NCBI GenBank assembly: GCA_021781185.1
Contig: JAJXXI010000237.1
Span: 1-7,026, forward strand
Origin: a bacterium
GTDB lineage: Bacteria > Verrucomicrobiota > Verrucomicrobiia > Limisphaerales > UBA11358
Direction: 5' to 3'
Length of the DNA: 7,026 nucleotides
Shown here: piece by piece, positions 1 to 5,912 of the stretch
How positions within the stretch are numbered: the stretch's first letter is position 1
Layout: every line of letters starts with the position of its first letter
Notes under the pieces: generated by a model
Database searches by the model: none
Seen by the model: the letters and a program-made list of their open reading frames with translations, nothing else
What the model was told of the DNA's origin: nothing
Translations under genes and position numbers: made by a program

Positions 1-219
1 GCATGGCAGACCCGGCCGCTGGCCGCCTATGACTGCCCGCTGGAGGTCGTCACCGAAGAAAAAACGCAGATTCCCAAGCTGCTCCGCGCCTACCTTTCCG
101 TCGGTGCCAGAATCTGCGGTCCGCCGGCGCTTGACCGGCACTTTCAGACGATTGACTTTCTCACCTTTCTGGATTTTGAGACGCTTTCCTCACAGACGCG
201 CGAGCGATTTTTTGGCTGA
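1..219 (+). CDS. OlsB-like GNAT acyltransferase, C-terminal fragment (5' end outside window)
   Basis: Frame 1 is open from the first base to a TGA at 217-219 and gives 72 residues; the N-terminal part lies before the window. Two stretches stand out: IPKLLRAYLSVGARICGPPA (about residues 30-49) and DRHFQTIDFLTFLDFETL shortly after. They match what I know of the C-terminus of the OlsB / 'putative hemolysin' GNAT family, where a GA.ICG.PA.D..F.T.DFLT.LD pattern is typical. OlsB transfers a 3-hydroxyacyl chain from acyl carrier protein to the alpha-amino group of ornithine, giving lyso-ornithine lipid at the cytoplasmic membrane. The next gene, 43 bp on and on the same strand, is a PlsC-type acyltransferase as expected for OlsA, which supports the reading. 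The substrate cannot be proved from a fragment; other members of this family N-acylate glycine or other amines. A different frame covering 29-253 lacks family features and was discarded. Confidence 0.75.
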   Translation, partial: AWQTRPLAAYDCPLEVVTEEKTQIPKLLRAYLSVGARICGPPALDRHFQTIDFLTFLDFETLSSQTRERFFG

Positions 220-262
220 TTTCCCGGTTGACCTGGGGTCCTCGCGCCGCTGAACATTGCGG

Positions 263-994
263 ATGACAATTCGCGCCGCCGGGAAACTTTGCTGGTTTGC
301 CCTTCAAGTTGCCGTCAATGTTGCCGACTATTTGTTCAGCACCGCATTCGTTTCCTCGTCGTCAAAACGCCTTGCCCGGGCGGGTTGGCTGCATCGCGCC
401 GCCGGGCGGCATCTGAAGATATTCGGCTGTTCAACCACCCTTTCCGGGCCGGTGCCGGCCAGGGGCTTTCTTGTCAGCAATCATCTGAGCTATTTCGATA
501 TTCTGGTCATTGGGGCTGCCACCCGCGCTGTTTTTGTGTCCAAGGCGGATGTGCGCCGCTGGCCGCTGTTTGGCTGGCTGGCTTCGCTGGCGGGAACCAT
601 TTTTATCGAACGCGAACGCCGCACGCATGTGGGCGAGGTGAACCGCGAGATCGAAGCGGCGTTGAGCGACGGGGCGCTGGTCGTGGTGTTCCCCGAAGGC
701 ACCAGTTCCGACGGCAAAATGATTCTGCCGTTCCGCGGGTCGTTGCTCGAACCCGCCCTGCGCGGCGGACATGAAATTTCCACGGCGTGGATACACTACG
801 AACTGGAGGATGGCGACGCTGGCGAGGAGGTTTGTTACTGGGGCAACCACATGTTTTTTCCGCATTTGTTGAACTTGCTGGCGAAACGCCGGGTGCGGGC
901 GACGCTGCGTTTTGGCACCTTTCGGCGCACCACCGAGGATCGAAAGGAACTGGCCAAACAACTGCATGCGGCAATCACGGAATTGAAGGCGTAA
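263..994 (+). CDS. PlsC-type 1-acyl-sn-glycerol-3-phosphate / lyso-ornithine-lipid acyltransferase (OlsA-like)
   Basis: A 243-residue acyltransferase, the normal length for short PlsC/OlsA proteins. The catalytic HX4D motif is NHLSYFD, with His74 and Asp79. A second block, GTIFIERE, lies at 111-118. The FPEGT substrate-binding motif is at 143-147, inside VVVFPEGTSSDG. A hydrophobic segment near residues 10-30 probably anchors the enzyme in the inner membrane. PlsC enzymes move an acyl chain from acyl-ACP or acyl-CoA to a lysolipid hydroxyl. Directly behind an OlsB-like gene, the likely acceptor is lyso-ornithine lipid, but lysophosphatidic acid remains possible. I chose ATG 263; an in-frame TTG at 257 would add two residues, and a stop at 251-253 limits any longer form. 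No good Shine-Dalgarno site precedes either start. The 43-bp gap suggests co-transcription with the upstream gene. Confidence 0.88.
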   Translation: MTIRAAGKLCWFALQVAVNVADYLFSTAFVSSSSKRLARAGWLHRAAGRHLKIFGCSTTLSGPVPARGFLVSNHLSYFDILVIGAATRAVFVSKADVRRWPLFGWLASLAGTIFIERERRTHVGEVNREIEAALSDGALVVVFPEGTSSDGKMILPFRGSLLEPALRGGHEISTAWIHYELEDGDAGEEVCYWGNHMFFPHLLNLLAKRRVRATLRFGTFRRTTEDRKELAKQLHAAITELKA

Positions 995-1176
995 AGCCCT
1001 TTCAAAACACCTTAACGGCCGGTTGGCTGATGACAGGTTCCCGCTCACCCTGCCCAAAGCGCATTCAGACGCACCTTTCGTTTTGCAGGCTTCTTGGTTG
1101 TTTTTTGGCGTTCCCAATGTCCGCCCGGAATCAAAATCAAATTTCAAATTAGGCGGCTACCGCCATTCCTCTCCGC

Positions 1177-1204
1177 TTGACTGGCGACAGTGAAAGCGTA
1201 GAAT
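1177..1204 (+). promoter_or_regulatory. sigma70-type promoter of the tRNA-Thr gene
   Basis: TTGACT at 1177-1182 (5 of 6 to the -35 consensus) and TAGAAT at 1199-1204 (5 of 6 to TATAAT) are separated by 16 bp. Initiation about 6-8 bp after the -10 box would fall around 1211-1212, just before the first base of the tRNA at 1214, so only a very short 5' leader would be trimmed. The rest of the 995-1176 spacer shows no gene. It includes an A/T-rich patch at about 1131-1150 and a small GC hairpin at 1152-1164 with no T-run. Confidence 0.75.
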
Positions 1205-1213
1205 GCCTGTCGC

Positions 1214-1289
1214 GCCGAATTAGCTCAGTTGGTAGAGCACGAAATTCGTAATTTCGGGGTCGCCAGTTCAAGCCTGGCATTCGGCTCCA
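1214..1289 (+). tRNA. tRNA-Thr, anticodon CGT (reads ACG)
   Basis: A full 76-nt cloverleaf is visible. The acceptor stem GCCGAAT/ATTCGGC has seven Watson-Crick pairs. The D arm has stem GCTC/GAGC and loop AGTTGGTA. The anticodon stem CGAAA/TTTCG holds loop TTCGTAA, placing anticodon CGT at 1247-1249. The variable region is GGGTC. The T arm has stem GCCAG/CTGGC and loop TTCAAGC. The discriminator base is T at 1286 and the CCA end is encoded in the DNA at 1287-1289. The anticodon assigns threonine, and the layout matches bacterial tRNA-Thr(CGT); a U73 discriminator occurs in other bacterial tRNA-Thr. Transcription is probably monocistronic from the promoter immediately upstream. No clear intrinsic terminator follows. 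Confidence 0.97.
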
Positions 1290-1478
1290 CTTCCTAACCT
1301 CACTAAAACGTCCTCTCTTTTACGCGCCATTTAGCCGCCGTTTGACTGTTTTTACCCACCCGTAGCAACGGTCTTGCCACAAAAAACTTCCGGAAATGCT
1401 CTTTCAACCAATGATCACGGCCTTGCTTGCGCCTCTTGAAAACTGGTGGCGGATGCCTGCTGATCGAGGAGTATTGCC

Positions 1479-1523
1479 TTCGTAAACCGCAGGCCGATGG
1501 TTCAATCCCGCTCGCTGGCTCCA
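1479..1523 (+). pseudogene. 3' half of a decayed second tRNA-Thr(CGT)
   Basis: These 45 nt line up without a gap with tRNA positions 32-76. They comprise anticodon loop TTCGTAA (CGT at 1481-1483), a 3' anticodon strand ACCGC, AGGCC in the variable-region place, T loop TTCAATC, acceptor strand CGCTGGC, discriminator T and an encoded CCA at 1521-1523. The 5' half is not recognisable: no GCCAGCG-like acceptor strand, a poor D arm, and TTGCC where GCGGT is expected opposite ACCGC. The T stem GATGG/CCGCT has one mismatch and two wobble pairs. It is therefore very unlikely to make a functional tRNA. Sequence differs from the intact tRNA-Thr about 190 bp upstream, so it is not a fresh duplicate. It could be an old attachment-site half left by an integrative element, or a decayed tandem tRNA gene. 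The flanks, 1290-1478 and 1524-1577, contain no gene I can support. Confidence 0.65.
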
Positions 1524-1577
1524 CTTTCAGAAGCAAAATCCGCCCCACTTTTCGGCGAAGTTTCCGCCGGCCGCGCT

Positions 1578-2132
1578 TCAATCTGCGAGCAGCGAGGTTT
1601 TTGGGGACGGCAGTTTGATCGTCCGGCCCGGCACTCGAAAGACCCCTTCTCCCTGGTGGTGAAGTGTGGCTGGCCGATTCCGGCGTGGATCAATCCACGC
1701 CTTGACCACTTCCAGAATGAAAAAGTTGTATTGGTCCACCAGCTTTCGATCAATGACCTTGCATTCCAGACTGGCATAACACTCGGCGATGAGCGGGGCC
1801 TTGACCATCGTAGCGGCCACTGGCGTGAGGCCGAATTCCTCAAACTTGTCCATCTTCCGCCCGGAGCCGTTTCCGCATGCGACCACAGTTCCCGCCAGTT
1901 CCGCCGTTGGCACATTGATCACGCATTCGCCGGTCGCCCGCAAAACCCCGAACGTGTAATTTCGATTGCTGATGACACACCCCACGAGCGGCGGCTCAAA
2001 CTCCATCATTGTATGCCACGTCATCGGCATGATGTTGGCCCGGCCGGAGCGGGATGTCGTGACCAGCACCACCGGGCCGGGTTCAAGCAGTCCGTAAACC
2101 TGGGCCAGCGGTAATTCTTTTTTCTTCCGCAT
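1578..2132 (-). CDS. flavin reductase-like, FMN-binding split-barrel protein
   Basis: A 184-residue protein of the flavin reductase-like / flavoredoxin family (Pfam flavin_reduct type). The N-terminal segment GPVVLVTTSRSGRANIMPMTW (from residue 19) is the usual family opening that contacts FMN phosphate. GECVINVPTAEL (68-79), SGRKMDKFEEFGLTP (90-104) and the late strand around 158-175 (LHHQGEGVFRVPGRTI) are also in the expected order. Such proteins bind FMN and either reduce flavin with NAD(P)H for a partner oxygenase or carry electrons themselves; the partner here is unknown. The start ATG at 2132 is well supported by GGGAG seven bases upstream. The gene lies 38 bp after the aldo/keto reductase stop and is probably the last gene of an adk-AKR-flavin reductase transcript. 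Length and motifs look complete. Confidence 0.9.
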   Translation of the reverse strand: MRKKKELPLAQVYGLLEPGPVVLVTTSRSGRANIMPMTWHTMMEFEPPLVGCVISNRNYTFGVLRATGECVINVPTAELAGTVVACGNGSGRKMDKFEEFGLTPVAATMVKAPLIAECYASLECKVIDRKLVDQYNFFILEVVKAWIDPRRNRPATLHHQGEGVFRVPGRTIKLPSPKTSLLAD

Positions 2133-2139
2133 TTAAATT

Positions 2140-2144
2140 CTCCC
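2140..2144 (-). promoter_or_regulatory. Shine-Dalgarno site of the flavin reductase gene
   Basis: On the minus strand GGGAG is followed by seven A/T-only bases (AATTTAA) and then the ATG at 2132. It is the clearest ribosome-binding site in the window and fixes this start. Most other genes here have weak or no recognisable sites. Confidence 0.65.
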
Positions 2145-2170
2145 TGCCGACGCGGTCCGACCGGATCGGG

Positions 2171-3091
2171 TCATTCCTTTTCCGGCGGATTCCACCAGCA
2201 ATTGCCTTTTCCTTCAATTGCCTGCTCCGCCTGCGCTTCGATGTCCTTCAACTGATCCGCTCCCAACGGGCGAAAGGTTTCCAACGCGCGGAACACGGCG
2301 TCCTGTTCGTTGGGAAAACTCATGCCGAGCAACGTCACATCCGGATTCTGCGTCAGCGTGTAGTGCAGGCAGTCGGCCACGCTCAAACGCGGCAGATGCG
2401 GTTCGGCCGCCACTTCGCGGCCGCCGGAACTGAATTTTCCGCGCGGCCGCACTTGCAGCGGCTGGTTGTAACCAGTCGTGTCGCCAAGCAGCTTGCCTGC
2501 CCCGAACGTTTTGAAACAGACGGTGCCAACGCCTTGCCGCCGGGCGAGCGGCAAAATTTCCGTCACGTAGCGGCGATGCACGAGCGGGCCGACCGGAAAC
2601 ATCACGACGTCGCACAATCCGCTGTCGAGGGCGGCGCGTAACACATCGGGATGATGGCTGGAAATGCCGCGAAACCGCACCTTGCCGGCGGACTGGCACT
2701 TGGCGAGTTCCGCCATGCCCGCGTCGGCAATCCGATTCCAATCGGCCATTTGCGAAACTGCGTGGAAAGCAAACAAATCCACCGTCTCAAGGCCGAGCGC
2801 ACGGAGGCTGGATTCCACTTGCGGTTTCACCGGCGCGGCGAGGTCGTCAATTTTATCAATCACGAACATTCCGTCGCACCGGCCTTTCAGCGCGGTGCCG
2901 ACAATCTGTTCGCTGTAACCGGTTTCGTAGCCGGGCGCGGTGTCCACCAGGTTCAGGCCGTAATCCATGGCGCGATGGATCGTCGCCACGCACTGCTCCA
3001 GCGGCACAGAACGATCCGCCAGATCGCCGATGCCGATCACGGACACCGACGCCCCCGTTTTGCCCAGAGTTCGTTTGGTCATTGATTGCAT
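2171..3091 (-). CDS. aldo/keto reductase family oxidoreductase
   Basis: A single-domain (beta/alpha)8-barrel NAD(P)H-dependent oxidoreductase of about 306 residues. The family opening TKRTLGKTGASVSVIGIG is near the N-terminus. Counting from the ATG at 3091, the catalytic tetrad is complete: Asp50 and Tyr55 in NLVDTAPGYETGYSE, Lys80 in FVIDKIDD, and His110 in DLFAFHAV. The late strand with TLLGMSFPNEQD fits the cofactor-phosphate region. These enzymes reduce aldehydes or ketones in the cytoplasm; the substrate cannot be read from the sequence. Possible starts are TTG 3100, ATG 3091 and ATG 3082. I list ATG 3091 because a partial GAAG precedes it, but ATG 3082 gives the N-terminus most like family members (MTKRTLGKTG). 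It sits 49 bp after the adk stop and 38 bp before the flavin reductase, so is likely co-transcribed with both. The pairing suggests linked redox metabolism, but this is inference. Confidence 0.9.
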   Translation of the reverse strand: MQSMTKRTLGKTGASVSVIGIGDLADRSVPLEQCVATIHRAMDYGLNLVDTAPGYETGYSEQIVGTALKGRCDGMFVIDKIDDLAAPVKPQVESSLRALGLETVDLFAFHAVSQMADWNRIADAGMAELAKCQSAGKVRFRGISSHHPDVLRAALDSGLCDVVMFPVGPLVHRRYVTEILPLARRQGVGTVCFKTFGAGKLLGDTTGYNQPLQVRPRGKFSSGGREVAAEPHLPRLSVADCLHYTLTQNPDVTLLGMSFPNEQDAVFRALETFRPLGADQLKDIEAQAEQAIEGKGNCWWNPPEKE

Positions 3092-3140
3092 TCGCTTCAA
3101 TGCTAGCTCAGAACATCGGAAAATGCATCATTCGCCGCAC

Positions 3141-4310
3141 CTACCGCATGCTTTTGAAGCCGTCTTCAATGGCGGTGGAGATGCGCGCAAAGACGTCGTC
3201 AAATGTGCCCATGCCGTCCACTTTCACCACGCCGTGGCGCTGGTTGTATTTCTCGATCACCGGCACGGTTTTGGTTTCGTGTTCCTGCAACCGCTTCACG
3301 ATTTTCGCGGTGCTGCTGTCATAGGGCATGCAGCGGGCCGTCTTGCTGCGCTCGTCGAGCCGGCGGATGAGTTCCAGCGTGGGAACTTCGATTTCGATGA
3401 TTTTCGAGATGGTGGAACCGTGCTTTTTCAACAGGCCGTCAAGGATGTAGGACTGCACCAGCGTGCGCGGAAAGCCCTTGAAAATAAACCCCTTCACGCC
3501 CTTGGAATCCGCCAGCTTTTTCTCGATGAGCTGCACCACGATTTCGTCCGGCACCAACTGGCCGTTCTCATAGAGCGCCGTGATCCGTTTTCCGGTTTCC
3601 GTGCCTTGCTTGATTTCCTGGTCCAGCATCGGTCCGGTCGCGACGTATTCCAGACCGAATTTCTGGGCCAGCGCCTTGCCCTGCGAACCGCGACCCGATC
3701 CCGGATAGCCGAACAACACGACGTTGAACAGGCTTTTGCTCAGTTCCTGCCGGATGATTTCGGTGATCTGCTGATGCACGGATTCAATGTCCGCCGTTCC
3801 GTCCACCTCCGCATAAATGCCCTTGTCGCGATAAAATTGCAGCACCGGCAGCGTCTTCTGGTTGTATTCCCGCAGACGGTTGCGAATCACCGCTTCGTTG
3901 TCATCGCTGCGGCCCGAAGTAATGCCGCGGTTCATCAGGCGGCGGACCGATTCCTCCTCCGGCACGTTGAGGCTGATGAGGCAGTTCAACGACGTATGCA
4001 GCTTGAGCATCAGGCCTTCGAGAATATAGGCCTGAATATAAGTGCGCGGAAAACCGTCGAACAGAAAGCCGTTGGAGTCGGGATGGTCCGTGATGGTTTT
4101 TTCGATGATCTGCACGATGATCTCGTCCGAAACCAGTCCGCCGGCGGCGATGATGCTTTGGGCTTCGAGCCCCAGCTTGGTTTTGCCGGCCATCTCCTTG
4201 CGCAGCAGGTCACCGGTGGAAATGTAAAACAGGTTGTATTTCTTGATGAGAAATTCCGACTGGGTGCCTTTGCCGGCACCGGGCGGACCAAAGAGGGCGA
4301 TGTTAAGCAT
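3141..4310 (-). CDS. adk: tandem-domain adenylate kinase with a degenerate second domain
   Basis: The 389-residue protein is twice the size of a short-LID adenylate kinase (about 190). Domain 1 (1-190) looks fully active: P-loop GPPGAGKGT at 8-16 with Lys14, STGDLLR at 31-37, DGFPRT at 85-90, Arg124 and Arg128, the short-LID sequence GRSDD at 133-137, and Arg145. It should catalyse ATP + AMP = 2 ADP in the cytoplasm. Domain 2 (about 194-389) keeps the fold signature but has GYPGSGRGS at 201-209 (Arg207 for the P-loop Lys, Ser209 for Thr), ATGPMLD at 224-230 (Asp where the AMP-binding Arg should be) and FKGFPRT at 277-283 (Lys278 for Asp). Some arginines persist (Arg282, 317, 321, 340). Domain 2 is therefore probably a regulatory or structural pseudo-kinase, or has altered specificity. 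It is the first gene of the presumed operon with the reductases. The start ATG at 4310 puts the first beta strand at the N-terminus as in all Adk proteins; no clear Shine-Dalgarno site is seen. Confidence 0.92.
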   Translation of the reverse strand: MLNIALFGPPGAGKGTQSEFLIKKYNLFYISTGDLLRKEMAGKTKLGLEAQSIIAAGGLVSDEIIVQIIEKTITDHPDSNGFLFDGFPRTYIQAYILEGLMLKLHTSLNCLISLNVPEEESVRRLMNRGITSGRSDDNEAVIRNRLREYNQKTLPVLQFYRDKGIYAEVDGTADIESVHQQITEIIRQELSKSLFNVVLFGYPGSGRGSQGKALAQKFGLEYVATGPMLDQEIKQGTETGKRITALYENGQLVPDEIVVQLIEKKLADSKGVKGFIFKGFPRTLVQSYILDGLLKKHGSTISKIIEIEVPTLELIRRLDERSKTARCMPYDSSTAKIVKRLQEHETKTVPVIEKYNQRHGVVKVDGMGTFDDVFARISTAIEDGFKSMR

Positions 4311-4582
4311 GGGGCAGGATTGGTTTGGCGATGAAAATGCTCAATCTGACATGGCTTCCGGTTTTTCCATACTGTAGGAGACGGGGTGAGGAGTTGCTGA
4401 TGAATCCTCGCCACCTTGGCTCCTGTAGGGATTTGAATTGGCTCACGCTGATAAGGATTGCTTTTGGGGCCGCCGAAATCAACAAGCATTCTCCATTGCG
4501 GAACATATACGCCCTCGCGAACAACCGCTTTGGCGGCTCGTGGTCTTGAACTGCGAGGGCAAGGCTGTCGCAGCAGCCGGGG
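4311..4582. other. non-coding spacer between the MFS gene and adk
   Basis: This 272-bp stretch separates two minus-strand genes. Short open frames exist on both strands, but none has family features, a convincing start or an operon position, so I call no gene. It should contain the minus-strand promoter of the adk operon. I could not find a -35/-10 pair with acceptable spacing and do not assign one. The transporter-proximal end carries the inverted repeats described separately. No tRNA or known RNA family was recognised. Confidence 0.5.
4511..4578 (-). terminator. nested and neighbouring inverted repeats past the MFS stop; possible terminator or mRNA 3' structure
   Basis: Read on the plus strand, GGCTG (4563-4567) and CAGCC (4574-4578) flank a six-base loop, starting four bases past the MFS stop codon. 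Beyond it, GCCCTCGC (4511-4518) and GCGAGGGC (4553-4560) form a perfect 8-bp inverted repeat, with a small inner hairpin CCGC-TTTG-GCGG at 4525-4536. The position directly after the transporter gene suggests a 3'-end structure of the rsmH-MFS transcript. Neither stem is followed by a T-run in the direction of transcription, so it is not a classical intrinsic terminator. A structured RNA or a protein-binding site is also possible. Confidence 0.35.
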
Positions 4583-5893
4583 TCAATCAGGTGCGTTCGC
4601 CGGAGCCGACGGATGGCGGCGCACCTGCCGCCACATCAACAAGCCGGCTATTGCACAGACGAGCGCACCGACGGAAATGGTCCACGGCACCCCGACCGCC
4701 TGCGAAAGCAAACCCGATTCCAGTCCGCCCACGGGCATCATGCCGCCAAACACCAGCCCCCAGATGCCCATCACCCGCCCGCGCATTTCGTGGGAGACAC
4801 TCGTCTGAATGAGCGTGGTGGTGGTGGCGAAGTAAAGCATCATTCCCCAGCCGCCCACCGCCAGGCACAGCAGCACCAGCGGATACCAGCGCACCACGGC
4901 CAGCAACACCAGCATGGCGGAGAACACCCACAACCCACCGAAGATGAGGAGGCGAGGTCGTATCCGGCTGCCGAAACTGGCCACGGTCAGCGCGCCCAGC
5001 AACGCCCCCAGGCCATTGGCGCTGAGCAAGGTGGCATAACCGCCTTCACCCACATGCAAAATGTCCGTTGCGTAGGCGGGCAGCAGGACGGAATAGGACC
5101 ACCCGAAGATGCCCACCACGCCGAACAGCAGGAGCAGCCGGCGCAATCGCTGGTGCCCCGACACATAGGCAAAACCTTCAAGCATGTGGCGGCTGGTCGA
5201 GATTGGTTTTGCCGGGGAAACAAACTTGGGCAGCCGCATCATGAGCAGACCGGCAATCACCGCGACAAAGCTCAGCCCGTTCAGGAAAAAACACATGGTC
5301 AGGCCCGCCCGCGCCATGAGAAATCCTGCCACGGCCGGACCGACCACCCGGGCACCGTTGACAATGGAACTGTTCAGCGACACCGCGTTCATCAGGTCTT
5401 CGCGGCTGGTGATTTCCACCATGAACGCCTGCCGGGCGGGCAGGTCGAAAGCCATCGCCACGCCGCCCAACGCCGCCAGCACCAATATATGCCACGGCTG
5501 GATGTGGCCGCTGCCAACCAGCGCGGCGAAGCCGAAAGCCAGCAGCATCATCCCCGTTTGCGTGCAGAAAACCACGGTGCGTTTGGCGTGGCGGTCGGCC
5601 ACGGAACCGCCCCAAGGGGAAAACAGCAGCATCGGCAGCGACCCGACGGCGGCCACCGTGCCGAGCAGCGCTTTTGATCCGGTCAACTGGTAAATCAGCC
5701 AGCCCTGGGCCGTGGTCTGCATCCATGTGCCAATGAGCGACACCAGTTGACCGACGAAGAATAATCTGAAGTTGCGATGCTTCAGCGCCGCAAAAGTGTC
5801 GCGCCACGTTATCCTGCCAACGACCACGCGGCGCGGCTGCCCCGTGACCTCCTGCGGAACGCTGGCGATCTGTTCAGACGGCTGGAACTTCAT
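4583..5893 (-). CDS. MFS transporter, EntS-like exporter family
   Basis: A 436-residue major facilitator protein with many hydrophobic segments, about as long as usual for a 12-helix MFS protein. Family marks include the loop 2-3 motif GGSVADRHAKR at 95-105, FDLPARQAFMVEIT at 149-162 (typical of the MFS_3 / enterobactin-exporter EntS group), NSSIVNGARVVGPAVAG at 174-190, and HEMRGRVMGIWGLVFGG from 369. Proteins of this group act in the inner membrane as proton-driven exporters of siderophores, drugs or metabolites; no siderophore genes are nearby, so the substrate is open. I chose ATG 5893, which leaves 19 bp after the rsmH stop. The frame stays open upstream to 6025, but that stretch would overlap the end of rsmH and reads as low-complexity Arg/Pro sequence, so it is not used. 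Co-transcription with rsmH is likely. The C-terminal tail is short, hydrophilic and rich in Pro and Ala. Confidence 0.9.
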   Translation of the reverse strand: MKFQPSEQIASVPQEVTGQPRRVVVGRITWRDTFAALKHRNFRLFFVGQLVSLIGTWMQTTAQGWLIYQLTGSKALLGTVAAVGSLPMLLFSPWGGSVADRHAKRTVVFCTQTGMMLLAFGFAALVGSGHIQPWHILVLAALGGVAMAFDLPARQAFMVEITSREDLMNAVSLNSSIVNGARVVGPAVAGFLMARAGLTMCFFLNGLSFVAVIAGLLMMRLPKFVSPAKPISTSRHMLEGFAYVSGHQRLRRLLLLFGVVGIFGWSYSVLLPAYATDILHVGEGGYATLLSANGLGALLGALTVASFGSRIRPRLLIFGGLWVFSAMLVLLAVVRWYPLVLLCLAVGGWGMMLYFATTTTLIQTSVSHEMRGRVMGIWGLVFGGMMPVGGLESGLLSQAVGVPWTISVGALVCAIAGLLMWRQVRRHPSAPANAPD

Positions 5894-5912
5894 CGGGATT
5901 TGTTCCGGCGGC

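Noticed and set aside
431..1147. Open frame of about 238 codons on the minus strand opposite the PlsC-type gene
   Set aside because: The plus strand encodes HX4D and FPEGT motifs in order; the antisense product has no recognisable feature.
1152..1164. GGCGG-CTA-CCGCC hairpin as a terminator of the acyltransferase gene
   Set aside because: The stem is only five pairs with a three-base loop, lies over 150 bp after the stop codon and is followed by ATTCCTCT with no T-run.
1290..1320. Intrinsic terminator directly after the intact tRNA
   Set aside because: Only a loose TAAAA/TTTTA repeat is present, with no GC stem; not enough to call.
1553..1569. CGGCG/CGCCG hairpin past the flavin reductase stop as a terminator
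   Set aside because: On the minus strand the stem is followed by AAAAGTG and not by a T-run, and five pairs is weak in GC-rich DNA.
1303..1581. Minus-strand open frame of 92 codons across the tRNA fragment
   Set aside because: Its middle part (around SGIEPSACGLR) is the typical false translation of the antisense of a tRNA 3' half. The rest has no domain, and its 5' end overlaps the last codons of the flavin reductase gene.
2967..4334. Long open frame (about 455 codons) on the plus strand opposite adk
   Set aside because: It is the antisense of the clearly recognisable adenylate kinase, begins inside the aldo/keto reductase, and its His/Arg/Phe-rich translation shows no domain.
4311..4549. 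Short open frames on both strands in the spacer upstream of adk
   Set aside because: They are 70-160 codons at most, overlap each other or adk, and show neither motifs nor ribosome-binding sites.
4613..5677. Open frame of about 354 codons on the plus strand opposite the MFS gene
   Set aside because: Its translation is extremely rich in His, Gln and Arg, as expected for the complement of hydrophobic membrane-protein codons; the minus strand has clear MFS motifs.
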